Below are positions 17,384 to 26,222 of a stretch of DNA of 64,000 nt, piece after piece (positions within the stretch are counted from its first letter, which is position 1; every line of letters begins with the position of its first letter). The position numbers and the translations under genes are program-made. The DNA is from Bradyrhizobium erythrophlei (GTDB lineage Bacteria; Pseudomonadota; Alphaproteobacteria; Rhizobiales; Xanthobacteraceae): the NCBI RefSeq assembly GCF_900129505.1, contig NZ_LT670818.1, positions 3,567,001-3,631,000 on the forward strand, in the 5' to 3' direction. The notes beneath the pieces are model-generated. The model saw nothing but the letters and a program-made list of their open reading frames with translations, did not search any database and was not told the origin of the DNA.

Positions 17384-17911
17384 TCACCAGGGCAGACCGC
17401 ATAAGTCGATCGTGCCACGCAGTGGCGCGCGCTTGAGCTGATGGACATAGGGCGCGATAGCTTCGAAACGGACGCGCCCTGTCGGCTGTTCGCACCAGAT
17501 CTCGCCGTCGAACGGCTTGAAGCCGCGCCCCACGTAGAACGGCGCGTTGTGCGGTTCGCAGAACAGCAGCGCGAAATCGGTCGCGCCTTCATCCTTCAGG
17601 GTTTGAACGGCGGCATTGAGCGCGATGCTGGCATAGCCCTTGCGGCGGCTGTCCTCGCGGCTGATCACGCCGCCGATGCCGCCGGCCCGCATTTTGCGCC
17701 CGTTCCATGTGACCTCGCGGCGGTAGATGCCGACATGGCAGACGACGTCGCCCGCCTCGTTCTGGACCAGCACCCGCAAGTCGGCATGGGCAAACGCGAT
17801 GTCAGCCCAGGGCAGCGTCTTGACGACCTCAGGCGGCCAGACCGCGTTGTACAGCGGTTCCGCCATCGGCCAGGAGGCGTCTCCATTCAGGATGTCGATC
17901 TCAAGGCTCAT
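17384..17911 (-). CDS. GNAT acetyltransferase resembling AAC(2')-type enzymes
   Basis: A 175-residue protein with the GNAT acetyl-CoA loop near GVISREDSRRKGYASIAL and a following strand-helix with FCEPHNAPFYVGRGFKPFDG. N-terminal PLYNAVWPPEVVKTLPWAD and the overall length recall aminoglycoside 2'-N-acetyltransferase-like proteins widespread in rhizobia. The actual acceptor is not known, and drug resistance should not be assumed. Monocistronic, leftward. Confidence 0.82.
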   Translation of the reverse strand: MSLEIDILNGDASWPMAEPLYNAVWPPEVVKTLPWADIAFAHADLRVLVQNEAGDVVCHVGIYRREVTWNGRKMRAGGIGGVISREDSRRKGYASIALNAAVQTLKDEGATDFALLFCEPHNAPFYVGRGFKPFDGEIWCEQPTGRVRFEAIAPYVHQLKRAPLRGTIDLCGLPW

Positions 17912-18210
17912 TCAATTCTCTAATTCGACGCGTGCGGTCTTGACGTTGATGTGAATGCTGCTGCCTTTTTTGGGCGACGGTCATATTGCAGTACCACAGC
18001 GGCGCGCCCGCCGCGACCAGCGGGAAGCCACGAATTTCATGACGTTATTTCCCCCCAAATTTCCAAATTGAAATCCGCGCCACGGTGTTTGGCAATCTTG
18101 CGGCGCGGGAAGGGGCGCCCGTCCACTTTAAATGGGTGTCTAAGACCGATGGAACCTTCTATAAGGGTTCCCGTTAAGCCACGTCTCCCATCATTTTCGG
18201 ACATCAGCCC
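17912..18210. other. Intergenic region between GNAT gene and sodB
   Basis: About 300 bp without a credible coding frame. It must hold the divergent promoters of the GNAT gene and sodB. No metal-regulator box or clear -35/-10 pair was recognised. Confidence 0.6.
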
Positions 18211-18807
18211 ATGACCTTTACGCTTCCCAATCTTCCCTATGCCTATGACGCCCTTGCACCCCACATGTCCAAGGAAACGCTGGAATACCATCACGACAAG
18301 CATCACCAGGCTTACGTGACCAATGGAAACAACGCGATCAAGGGCACCGAATTCGAGGGCAAGTCCCTCGAGGAGATCGTGAAGGCTTCGTTCGGCAAGA
18401 ACCCCGCGGTCTTCAACAATGCCGGCCAGCACTACAACCATCTGCATTTCTGGAACTGGATGAAGCCCAATGGCGGCGGCTCCAAGCTGCCCGGCCGCCT
18501 GGAAAAGAAGATCACCGAGGACCTCGGCGGTCTCGAGAAATTCAAGACCGATTTCGCCGCCGCCGGCGTCGGCCAGTTCGGCTCGGGCTGGTGCTGGCTG
18601 ACCGTGAAGAACGGCAAGCTGGAAATCACCAAGACCGCCAACGGCGAAAGCCCGCTGGTGCATGGCGGAACGCCGATCCTCGGTTGCGACGTCTGGGAGC
18701 ACTCCTACTACATCGACTATCGCAACCGCCGTCCGGACTATCTGAAGGCGTTTTGCGATCATTTGATCAACTGGGAATATGTCGACCAGTTGTTCTCGAA
18801 GGTCTGA
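18211..18807 (+). CDS. sodB: Fe/Mn superoxide dismutase
   Basis: A 198-residue protein converting superoxide to hydrogen peroxide and oxygen. Metal ligands are visible in YHHDKHHQAYV (first His), NHLHFW (second His) and DVWEHSYYIDY (Asp and His). FNNAGQHYNH has Gln in the position favouring iron-type enzymes, followed by FGSGWCWL. No signal peptide, so cytoplasmic. Followed by a strong terminator at 18832, so it is a single-gene unit. Confidence 0.95.
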   Translation: MTFTLPNLPYAYDALAPHMSKETLEYHHDKHHQAYVTNGNNAIKGTEFEGKSLEEIVKASFGKNPAVFNNAGQHYNHLHFWNWMKPNGGGSKLPGRLEKKITEDLGGLEKFKTDFAAAGVGQFGSGWCWLTVKNGKLEITKTANGESPLVHGGTPILGCDVWEHSYYIDYRNRRPDYLKAFCDHLINWEYVDQLFSKV

Positions 18808-18831
18808 GGCTCTTCAAGGTACGAATCCAGG

Positions 18832-18860
18832 GGGCGGTGGCATCGAGCTGCCGCCCTTTT
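18832..18860 (+). terminator. Rho-independent terminator of sodB
   Basis: GGGCGGTGGC pairs with GCTGCCGCCC (two G-T wobbles) around the loop ATCGA, followed by TTTT. It begins 25 bp after the sodB stop. Confidence 0.8.
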
Positions 18861-18956
18861 CGTTGGTGGGGTTGTTTCGGCGATCCTTGTGGGGATCCCG
18901 CGGTTGCGGCAAAACCGGACGCGCCGGTGGTCCTGTCCTTGGGGAAAAAGCGTCAG

Positions 18957-19331
18957 ATGAGTTATCTTCTGGTTTTTATCGGCGGCGGGCTGGGCGCGTC
19001 GCTGCGTCATGCCGTCAACATGTTATGCGCGCGAGGCCTCGGCACGGCGTTTCCCTACGGCACCTTCATCATCAACATTACGGGCTCGATCGTGATGGGC
19101 CTGATCGCGGGCTATCTCGCGTTCAAGGGCGAGGCGTCGCAGCCCTGGCGGCTGTTCCTGATGACCGGCATTCTCGGCGGCTACACCACGTTTTCGGCAT
19201 TCTCGCTCGATACCGCGCTGCTCTATGAACGCGGCGAGGTCGGGCTTGCCGTGTTCTACGTGGTCGGTTCGGTGGTGATTTCGATCGTCGGCCTGTTTGC
19301 CGGCCTCGCGCTGGTTCGCCACCTCGCATAG
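18957..19331 (+). CDS. crcB: Fluoride exporter CrcB/Fluc
   Basis: A 124-residue, four-helix channel protein. Family motifs are GGGLGASLRHAV, FPYGTFIINITGSIVMGL and GGYTTFSAFSLDT, which hold the fluoride pathway. Dual-topology dimers expel fluoride. Start chosen at the ATG of MSYLLVF. A crcB-type riboswitch was looked for in the 126 bp upstream and not found. A dispersed palindromic repeat begins right at its stop. Confidence 0.93.
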   Translation: MSYLLVFIGGGLGASLRHAVNMLCARGLGTAFPYGTFIINITGSIVMGLIAGYLAFKGEASQPWRLFLMTGILGGYTTFSAFSLDTALLYERGEVGLAVFYVVGSVVISIVGLFAGLALVRHLA

Positions 19332-19374
19332 CGTTTTCGAGCGAAGTGGATGCCGGTTCGCGTGAAGAAAACGC
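19331..19374. repeat. Dispersed palindromic repeat, family A copy 1
   Basis: A 44-bp element with terminal inverted GCGTTTTC/GAAAACGC and interior TCGAGCGAAGTGGATGCCGG. Related copies lie at 54055-54174 (opposite orientation) and 59882-59985. It overlaps the last base of crcB and may act as its terminator. Confidence 0.7.
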
Positions 19375-19504
19375 CTCAAGACAAAGGCCACCAAAGCCGC
19401 ATAGGCCTCCTTCAGCCGTGCATGGATGTTGTCACGCTTCCGTTTGCATCGACTGGCCGGCGAGACTAAGCAGGGTCAGCCCCACCCCGCGACAGACCCC
19501 AGCC

Positions 19505-20107
19505 TTGTCAGAACATCCCCTGAAAGACCCGGCGCCCGCCGACGACGCCGCGGATGCCGAGCCGCGCCCCGGACACATTCGGAAACCGATCGGCTGGTCG
19601 ATGATCGTGATCGCGGCGCTTGTCGCGGTCAGCGCGACGCTGGTGTGGCGGCGCGACGGCATCAGCGGCGTCACCGACATCCTGACCCACGATCTCTCGC
19701 TGTTCGGCGGCATCCTGCCGCGCGTGCTGGCGGGCTGTCTGCTCGGCGCCTTCATCGCCGAGGTCCTTCCGCATGAGAAGGTGTCGCGGTCGCTCGGGCC
19801 CAAATCCGGACTGAAGGGATTGCTGATCGGGGCCGCGTTCGGGGCGATCCTGCCGGGCGGGCCGTTCACCGCCTATCCGGTGGCGAGCGCGCTGCTCGCG
19901 GTCGGCGCCGATTTCGGCGCCACCATCGCCATGGTGGTGAGCTGGACCCTGATCGGCTACGGCCGGGCCATCGCCTGGGAATTGCCGATCATGGGCACCG
20001 AGTTCACGCTGTGGCGCATCGTGATCTCGCTGCCGCTGCCGGTGCTAGCGGGCGCGCTCGGCCGTTTTGTCTATGTCCGGATCTATCCGAAGGGCGAGCC
20101 GGAATGA
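19505..20107 (+). CDS. Permease, UPF0718/ArsP-like family, first half
   Basis: About 200 residues if translation starts at the TTG at 19505 (SEHPLKDPAPADDAA); the frame is open further upstream but becomes low-complexity. Hydrophobic helices include WSMIVIAALVAVSATLVW, LPRVLAGCLLGAFIAEVLP and the family hallmark FGAILPGGPFTAYPVASAL. The next gene overlaps by 4 bp and supplies a similar half, so the two probably form one transporter. ArsP relatives export organoarsenicals; here the substrate is unknown. Confidence 0.75.
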   Translation: MSEHPLKDPAPADDAADAEPRPGHIRKPIGWSMIVIAALVAVSATLVWRRDGISGVTDILTHDLSLFGGILPRVLAGCLLGAFIAEVLPHEKVSRSLGPKSGLKGLLIGAAFGAILPGGPFTAYPVASALLAVGADFGATIAMVVSWTLIGYGRAIAWELPIMGTEFTLWRIVISLPLPVLAGALGRFVYVRIYPKGEPE

Positions 20108-20604
20108 GCTCGGCCCTGATCATCGACGTCATTCTGTGGGCGTCGGTTGCCGCGGTCGGGTTTATCGCGTTCCGCCGCGGCCCGACGGTGCTCAAGGCTT
20201 CGCTGCGCGAAGGCACCATGGACTTCATCAACATCGTGCCGCGCATCGCGCTCGGCGTGATCGGCTCGGGCTATATCGCCGCCGTGATCCCGCAGGAGAT
20301 CATCACCGGCTGGCTGGGGCCGGATTCCGGCTGGCTCGGCGTGCTGACCGCCACCATCGCCGGCGCTGCCACCCCGGGCGGACCGGTGATCGGCTTTTCC
20401 ATCGGCGCCGTGGCGATGAAGGCCGGCGGCGGCCCGCCGCAGGTGATCGCCTATGTGATCGCCTGGGCGCTGTTCGCCTTCCAGCGCCTGCTGTTGTGGG
20501 AAATCCCGTTCATGCCGGCCCGCTTCGTCTGGTTCCGCGCGGCGGTGTCGCTGCCGTTTCCGTTCCTGGCCGCGGCCATCGCGATGGCGATCGGGAAGCC
20601 GTAA
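20104..20604 (+). CDS. Permease, UPF0718/ArsP-like family, second half
   Basis: A 166-residue membrane protein with helices IIDVILWASVAAVGFIAF, PRIALGVIGSGYIAAVIP and the hallmark AGAATPGGPVIGFSIGAVAM, parallel to GAILPGGPFTAYPV of the preceding gene. The ATG at 20104 overlaps the upstream stop. The two halves together equal one normal UPF0718 permease, pointing to a split-gene or heterodimeric version. It ends 44 bp before the Zur-type palindrome. Confidence 0.78.
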   Translation: MSSALIIDVILWASVAAVGFIAFRRGPTVLKASLREGTMDFINIVPRIALGVIGSGYIAAVIPQEIITGWLGPDSGWLGVLTATIAGAATPGGPVIGFSIGAVAMKAGGGPPQVIAYVIAWALFAFQRLLLWEIPFMPARFVWFRAAVSLPFPFLAAAIAMAIGKP

Positions 20605-20647
20605 GGCCTGCCAAAATCGTCGGAAACCGGGGTCGGTGGACACCCGT

Positions 20648-20666
20648 AATGTTATAATATAACATT
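20648..20666. promoter_or_regulatory. Zur box (zinc-uptake operator)
   Basis: AATGTTATAATATAACATT is a perfect 19-bp palindrome around a central A, matching the AT-rich Zur consensus ATGTTATA-N-TATAACAT of alphaproteobacteria. It precedes the His-rich microprotein and znuCBA, as expected for zinc-repressed uptake genes. It ends only 6 bp before the ATG at 20673, so bound Zur would cover the transcription start. Confidence 0.85.
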
Positions 20667-20672
20667 TTTTCG

Positions 20673-20864
20673 ATGACAGGTTCCCACGACCACAGCCACT
20701 ACGCGCACGGGCATGTGCCCGTCCACCGCCATGGGCCGGCCTCGCCGCATCCGGCGCAGGCAGCACCCTGGTCGATCCTGCGCATGACGGTGCTGTCCCG
20801 CCTTGCCGCCGCGGTCGTCGTGAGCGCCGTGTTGTGGGCGGTCGTGTGGTTGGCGATGAGGTGA
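20673..20864 (+). CDS. His-rich single-membrane-segment microprotein in the zinc operon
   Basis: A 63-residue protein. The first 28 residues are rich in His (HDHSHYAHGH, VHRHG), then a single hydrophobic helix near the C-terminus (RLAAAVVVSAVLWAVVWLAM). It is the first gene after the Zur box and ends 2 bp before znuC. No ribosome-binding site fits between the Zur box and the ATG, so the message may be leaderless or start within the box. It could buffer or deliver zinc at the membrane to the Znu transporter; that role is inference and no family is recognised. Confidence 0.7.
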   Translation: MTGSHDHSHYAHGHVPVHRHGPASPHPAQAAPWSILRMTVLSRLAAAVVVSAVLWAVVWLAMR

Positions 20865-20866
20865 GC

Positions 20867-21624
<758 letters not shown>

Positions 21625-21625
<1 letters not shown>

Positions 21626-22494
21626 TGATTTACGACGCGCTGATCGCGCCCTTCACCGAATTCGAGTTCATGCGCCGGGCGCTTGCGGCGGTGATCGCGC
21701 TGTCGCTCGGCGGGGCGCCGATCGGCGTATTCTTGATGCTGCGGCGGATGAGCCTGGTCGGCGACGCCATGGCGCATGCGATCCTGCCGGGAGCGGCGAT
21801 CGGCTTTTTGCTATCGGGCCTCAATCTGTTTGCGATGACCACGGGCGGGCTGGTCGCGGGGTTTACCGTGGCCATTCTCGCCGGCATGGTCTCCCGCTCG
21901 ACCGGGCTCAAGGAGGACGCTTCGCTGGCCACCTTCTATCTGGTGTCGCTGGCGCTCGGCGTGACCATCGTTTCGATCAAGGGCACCAATATCGATCTGT
22001 TGCACGTGCTGTTCGGCAATATCCTGGCGATGGACGACCCGACCTTGCTGGTGATTGCGTCCAACGCCACCATCACGCTGTTGGTGCTGGCGATGATCTA
22101 CCGCCCGCTGGTGATCGAGAGCGTCGATCCCATATTCCTGCGTACGGTGAGCCGCGCCGGCGCGCCGTCGCATCTGGCGTTCCTCGCGCTGGTCGTCATC
22201 AACCTCGTCAACGGCTTTCAGGCGCTCGGCACGCTGCTGGCGGTCGGGCTGATGATCCTGCCGGCGGGCATCGCGCGGTTCTGGTCGCGCGACATCACCG
22301 GCATGATCTGCATCGCGGTTTTAAGCGCGATCCTGTCTGGCTATGCGGGGCTGGTGCTGTCGTTCGAGACCAAAGTGCCGTCGGGCCCGGCGATCATCCT
22401 GACGGCGGCGGCGCTCTATGTCGGCTCGGTGTTTTTCGGCAGCGTCGGCGGCCTGTTCCGGCAGATGTTTCCCGGCCGCCACCTCGAAGCGTAG
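21625..22494 (+). CDS. znuB: Zinc ABC transporter permease
   Basis: A 289-residue membrane protein of the ABC-3 family with about eight hydrophobic segments. Typical stretches are FLMLRRMSLVGDAMAHAILP, SIKGTNIDLLHVLFGNIL and GLMILPAGIARFW. It forms the channel for zinc and couples to ZnuC. ATG at 21625 overlaps the znuC stop by one base; znuA follows after 11 bp with an RBS-like GGGAGGAG. Confidence 0.93.
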
Positions 22495-22505
22495 CGGGAG
22501 GAGCG

Positions 22506-23381
22506 ATGCGGCGTTTTCGACTTTGGCTGATCTGTGTGGTGATCGCCGCGGCGGTTGCGCCGGTGCATGGGCAGGAGCGTGTCAAGGTCGTCGCGAGTTT
22601 TTCCATCCTTGGTGATTTCGTGAAGAATGTCGGCGGCGATCGCGTCGACGTCACCACCCTGGTGGGTCCCAATGGCGATGTCCATGTCTATGACCCGGCG
22701 CCATCGGATGCGAAGACGATTGCGGGTGCAAGGCTTCTGGTGATCAACGGCCTTGGTCTCGAAGGCTGGCTGCCGCGGCTGCTACAATCCTCCGGCGGCA
22801 AGGCGGCGATTATCACCGCCACCAGGGGCATCGCGCCGCTCAAGGTCGGCTCCGACGCCGATCCGCACGCCTGGCAGTCGGTTGTCGATGCGAAGATTTA
22901 TGTGACGAATATCAGCGATGCACTTGCCGCCGCCGACCCCGCCGATGCCGGGGTCTTTCGCGCCAACGCGCGAGATTATCTGACAAAGCTCGACGCGCTC
23001 GACGGCGAGGTGCGCGAGGCCGTGGCCAAGATCCCGCCCAGCCGGCGCAAGGTGATCTCGACCCATGACGCCTTCGGCTATTTTGCCGCCGCCTATGGCA
23101 TCGAGTTCGTCGCGCCGCTCGGCGTTTCCACGGAATCCGAGGCCAGCGCCCGCGATATCGCCGGGATCATCACAGAGATCAAAAGGCAAAAAATTCCAGC
23201 TGTGTTTCTTGAAAATATCAGCGATCCCCGGCTGATCCGGCGGATATCGGCCGAGACCGGCGCCAGGGTCGGCGGGACGCTGTATTCCGACAGTTTGACG
23301 GGCGAAAAGGGCGATGCCCCCACTTACATTGAACTGGTCAGGCACAATATAAAGGCTCTGACCGCCACGCTGGCCGATTAG
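22506..23381 (+). CDS. znuA: Zinc ABC transporter substrate-binding protein
   Basis: A 291-residue cluster A-I binding protein with a signal peptide (residues 1-22). Candidate metal ligands are His60 (GDVHVYDP), His121 (DADPHAW), His187 (STHDAFGYF) and Asp262 (YSDSL). The His/Asp-rich loop common in ZnuA between the first two ligands is absent, so in length it resembles loop-less binding proteins; manganese cannot be excluded from sequence, but the Zur box and COG0523 neighbour favour zinc. Confidence 0.9.
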   Translation: MRRFRLWLICVVIAAAVAPVHGQERVKVVASFSILGDFVKNVGGDRVDVTTLVGPNGDVHVYDPAPSDAKTIAGARLLVINGLGLEGWLPRLLQSSGGKAAIITATRGIAPLKVGSDADPHAWQSVVDAKIYVTNISDALAAADPADAGVFRANARDYLTKLDALDGEVREAVAKIPPSRRKVISTHDAFGYFAAAYGIEFVAPLGVSTESEASARDIAGIITEIKRQKIPAVFLENISDPRLIRRISAETGARVGGTLYSDSLTGEKGDAPTYIELVRHNIKALTATLAD

Positions 23382-23439
23382 GGCAGGGGCCCTCCCTGCT
23401 GCCGGCGCAGCTCACCAAATTACCGCTTGCGGAGATAGT

Positions 23440-24474
23440 ATGTCCGATTTGACCTCCCAGAAAATTCCCGTGACCGTGCTGACCGGCTATCTCGGCGCCG
23501 GCAAGACCACCCTCTTGAACCGGATCCTGTCGGAAAACCACGGCAAGAAATACGCCGTGATCGTCAACGAATTCGGCGAGATCGGCATCGACAATGATTT
23601 GATCATCGGCGCCGACGAGGAAGTGTTCGAGATGAACAATGGCTGCGTGTGCTGCACCGTGCGCGGCGATCTGGTGCGCATCCTCGAGGGCCTGATGAAG
23701 CGCAAGGGCAAGTTCGACGCCATCATCGTTGAGACCACGGGGCTGGCCGATCCGGCGCCGGTGGCACAGACTTTCTTCGTCGACGAGGACGTGCAGAAGA
23801 ACGCTCGGCTCGACGCGGTCGTCACCGTGGCCGACGCCAAATGGCTGAGCGACCGGCTCAAGGATGCTCCGGAAGCCAAGAACCAGATCGCCTTTGCCGA
23901 CGTCATCGTGCTCAACAAAACCGATCTCGTGAGCAAAGCCGAACTGGCCGAGGTCGAGGCCCGGATCCGCGCCATCAACCCCTATGCAAAACTGCATCGC
24001 ACCGAGCGTTGCCAAGTGGCGCTAACGGACGTGCTGGAGCGCGGCGCGTTCGATCTCGACCGCATCCTCGAGCTAGAGCCGGAGTTTCTCGAGGAGGGCT
24101 CCGACCACGATCATCACCACGACCACCATCATCACGATTATGACCACGGTCACGGCCTGAACCACTACCATGACGAGGACATGCAATCGCTGTCGCTGCG
24201 GTCGGACAAGCCGCTTGACGCGACCAAATTCATGCCCTGGCTGCAGAACTTGGTCGCCAGCGAAGGCCAAAAGATCCTGCGCTCGAAGGGCATCCTTGCC
24301 TTCAGCGACGATGACGACCGCTATGTCTTCCAGGGCGTGCACATGATGCTGGAGGGCGATCACCAGCGGGCCTGGAAGGAGGGTGAGCCGCGCGAGAGCC
24401 GTCTCGTCTTCATCGGCCGCGAATTGCCCGAACAGACGATCCGGGACGGCTTCGAGCGCTGCATCACCACGTGA
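23440..24474 (+). CDS. COG0523 (CobW-like) GTP-dependent zinc metallochaperone
   Basis: A 344-residue G3E-family GTPase. Walker A TGYLGAGKTTLL (about residues 15-26), metal motif NNGCVCCTVRGD (CxCC at 69-72), VETTGLADPAPV and NKTD, then a very His-rich linker (about 222-249, with HDHHHDHHHHD) and the CobW C-terminal domain. Such proteins deliver zinc to client enzymes when zinc is scarce. It lies 58 bp after znuA, so it probably shares the Zur-regulated transcript. Confidence 0.92.
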   Translation: MSDLTSQKIPVTVLTGYLGAGKTTLLNRILSENHGKKYAVIVNEFGEIGIDNDLIIGADEEVFEMNNGCVCCTVRGDLVRILEGLMKRKGKFDAIIVETTGLADPAPVAQTFFVDEDVQKNARLDAVVTVADAKWLSDRLKDAPEAKNQIAFADVIVLNKTDLVSKAELAEVEARIRAINPYAKLHRTERCQVALTDVLERGAFDLDRILELEPEFLEEGSDHDHHHDHHHHDYDHGHGLNHYHDEDMQSLSLRSDKPLDATKFMPWLQNLVASEGQKILRSKGILAFSDDDDRYVFQGVHMMLEGDHQRAWKEGEPRESRLVFIGRELPEQTIRDGFERCITT

Positions 24475-25493
24475 TGACACAGTTCGATCCCGGCGAACAT
24501 TCCGCCTCCATCGCGTCGGTCACCGACCGGGTGCGCACCGTCGAGATCGGGGCGCCCGTCACCGCGGTGCACTTTCTGGGCGAGAACGCGGCCTTTGTCG
24601 GCGCCGAGGAAAACGTTTTCCTCGTGAGCGCGCAAGGCGAGGTGACGCCAGTGGCGGCCCACGGCGGCGGCATCTTGTGCGCGGCTTCCGACGGGACGCG
24701 TCTCGTCACCGGCGGCGACGACGGCAAACTGGTTTCGCTCGACAGCAAAGGCGAGGTGACGCTGCTCGCGACTGACCCAAAGCGGCGCTGGATCGACAAT
24801 GTCGCGCTGCATCCCGATGGCGCGTTCGCGTGGTCGGCGGGGAAGACCGCCTTTGTCCGCAGCAGCAAGAGCGAGGATAAATCGTTCGACGCGCCCTCGA
24901 CGGTCGGCGGGCTGGCGTTTGCGCCAAAGGGCCTGCGCCTTGCGGTCGCGCATTATAACGGCGTGAGCCTGTGGTTTCCCAACATGGCGGCCAAGCCCGA
25001 AATTCTGGAATGGGCGGGCTCGCATCTGGCCGTCACCTTCAGCCCCGACAACAAGTTCCTGGTCACGGCGATGCATGAGCCGGCGCTGCATGGCTGGCGG
25101 CTCGCCGACAACCGGCACATGCGCATGACCGGCTATCCCGGCCGGGTCCGCTCGATGTCCTGGAGCGCGGGCGGCAAGGCGCTGGCGACCTCCGGTGCCG
25201 ACACCGTGATCCTGTGGCCCTTCGCCAGCAAGGACGGCCCGATGGGCAAGGAGCCGGCGATGCTGGCGCCGCTACAGGCGCGCGTCTCCGCGGTCGCCTG
25301 CAATCCGAAGCAGGACATCTTCGCCGCCGGCTACAGCGACGGCACCGTCCTGATGGTCCGGATGGAAGACGGTGCGGAAATTCTGGTGCGCCGAAACGGC
25401 CCGGCGGCAGTGGCAGCGCTGGCGTGGAACGCCAAGGGCACGCAGCTCGCCTTTGCCGCCGAGGATGGCGATTCCGGCCTGCTGGAGTTTTAG
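24474..25493 (+). CDS. WD40-repeat protein following the zinc chaperone
   Basis: A 339-residue beta-propeller-like protein: repeated segments such as VTAVHFLGENAAFVGAE, GILCAASDGTRLVTGGDDGK, HLAVTFSPDNKFLVTAMHEP and SAVACNPKQDIFAAGYSDGT each end in the aspartate/turn pattern of WD40 blades. No signal peptide. The ATG overlaps the stop of the COG0523 gene by one base, so the two are translationally coupled; a scaffold role in zinc delivery is possible but unproven. Confidence 0.82.
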   Translation: MTQFDPGEHSASIASVTDRVRTVEIGAPVTAVHFLGENAAFVGAEENVFLVSAQGEVTPVAAHGGGILCAASDGTRLVTGGDDGKLVSLDSKGEVTLLATDPKRRWIDNVALHPDGAFAWSAGKTAFVRSSKSEDKSFDAPSTVGGLAFAPKGLRLAVAHYNGVSLWFPNMAAKPEILEWAGSHLAVTFSPDNKFLVTAMHEPALHGWRLADNRHMRMTGYPGRVRSMSWSAGGKALATSGADTVILWPFASKDGPMGKEPAMLAPLQARVSAVACNPKQDIFAAGYSDGTVLMVRMEDGAEILVRRNGPAAVAALAWNAKGTQLAFAAEDGDSGLLEF

Positions 25494-25584
25494 GCGCCAT
25501 TGTTCGGCGTTCCCAGGGTCATTGGTTCCCCGGGGAACAATGCCCTTTTGCATCCGTTGATTCCGCAACAATGGCGGTGACCAG

Positions 25585-25920
25585 ATGTCTGCGGACGACA
25601 GGAAACGTACTCTGGCGAGGGATCTGCTGCTCGCGGCCGTGATGGTCACCGCGGGCTTGGCGGTATCCGGGTTGGCTCTGACCAAGCTTCGGGCCAGCCA
25701 CACCGCCGAGATGGCGCAGGCCACCCAGCCGTTGCAGTCGTCCCCGCCTGCCGATCAGGACAAGACGCCGCCCGCGGAGTCGAAGCCCGGCGGCGAGCGC
25801 CCGACCACGCCGGCCCCCGAGCCGGCCCGCCCCAACGCGGAGGCGCAGAAGGAAGGCGCCAAGCCGGTGCTGCCGCCCGCGCCGGCGGAGAAGATGGCGC
25901 CGCCGATCCAGCAGAAATAG
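25585..25920 (+). CDS. Membrane-anchored proline-rich hypothetical protein
   Basis: A 111-residue protein: short basic N-terminus, one hydrophobic helix (about residues 13-33, LLLAAVMVTAGLAVSGLAL), then a Pro/Ala/Glu-rich tail likely to be disordered. Topology suggests the tail lies in the periplasm. No family recognised. It is 91 bp after the WD40 gene and may be independent of the zinc operon. Confidence 0.6.
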   Translation: MSADDRKRTLARDLLLAAVMVTAGLAVSGLALTKLRASHTAEMAQATQPLQSSPPADQDKTPPAESKPGGERPTTPAPEPARPNAEAQKEGAKPVLPPAPAEKMAPPIQQK

Positions 25921-25970
25921 CTGGGTCATTCCGAGCCCCCGAGTACGGAACGCCGGTTCATATTCAACTG

Positions 25971-26069
25971 TCATGCCCCGCGAAGGCGGGGCATCCAGTA
26001 TTCCGCGGCAGCTGAAGGGACTCGAGACGCCGGCGTTTACTGGATCATCCGCCTCCGCGGATGATGACA
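25971..26069. repeat. Dispersed palindromic repeat, family B copy 1
   Basis: A roughly 100-bp element beginning TCATGCCCCGCGAAGGCGGG, passing CATCCAGTA and ending with TACTGGATCATCCGCCTCCG and GGATGATGACA: two hairpins flanking an inverted CCAGTA/TACTGG. Copies lie at 26991-27087 and 35848-35946. Confidence 0.75.
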
Positions 26070-26222
26070 GCGAATTCTTGGCGTGCGCCCCCGAATGACG
26101 GGCGAGTCGCGGCCGCTGACGTTGTTTTGACTGAAGCTGCCGGTTCTACAGTCTCGCTTGTGTCACCTTGCCGCCCCATAATCGGGCCCCGCGACAAGCG
26201 CAAATGACAGAAGGGGCCGACG

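Noticed and set aside
18832..18956. Possible fluoride riboswitch upstream of crcB
   Set aside because: No crcB-motif conserved stems or loop sequences could be found; the only clear structure is the sodB terminator.
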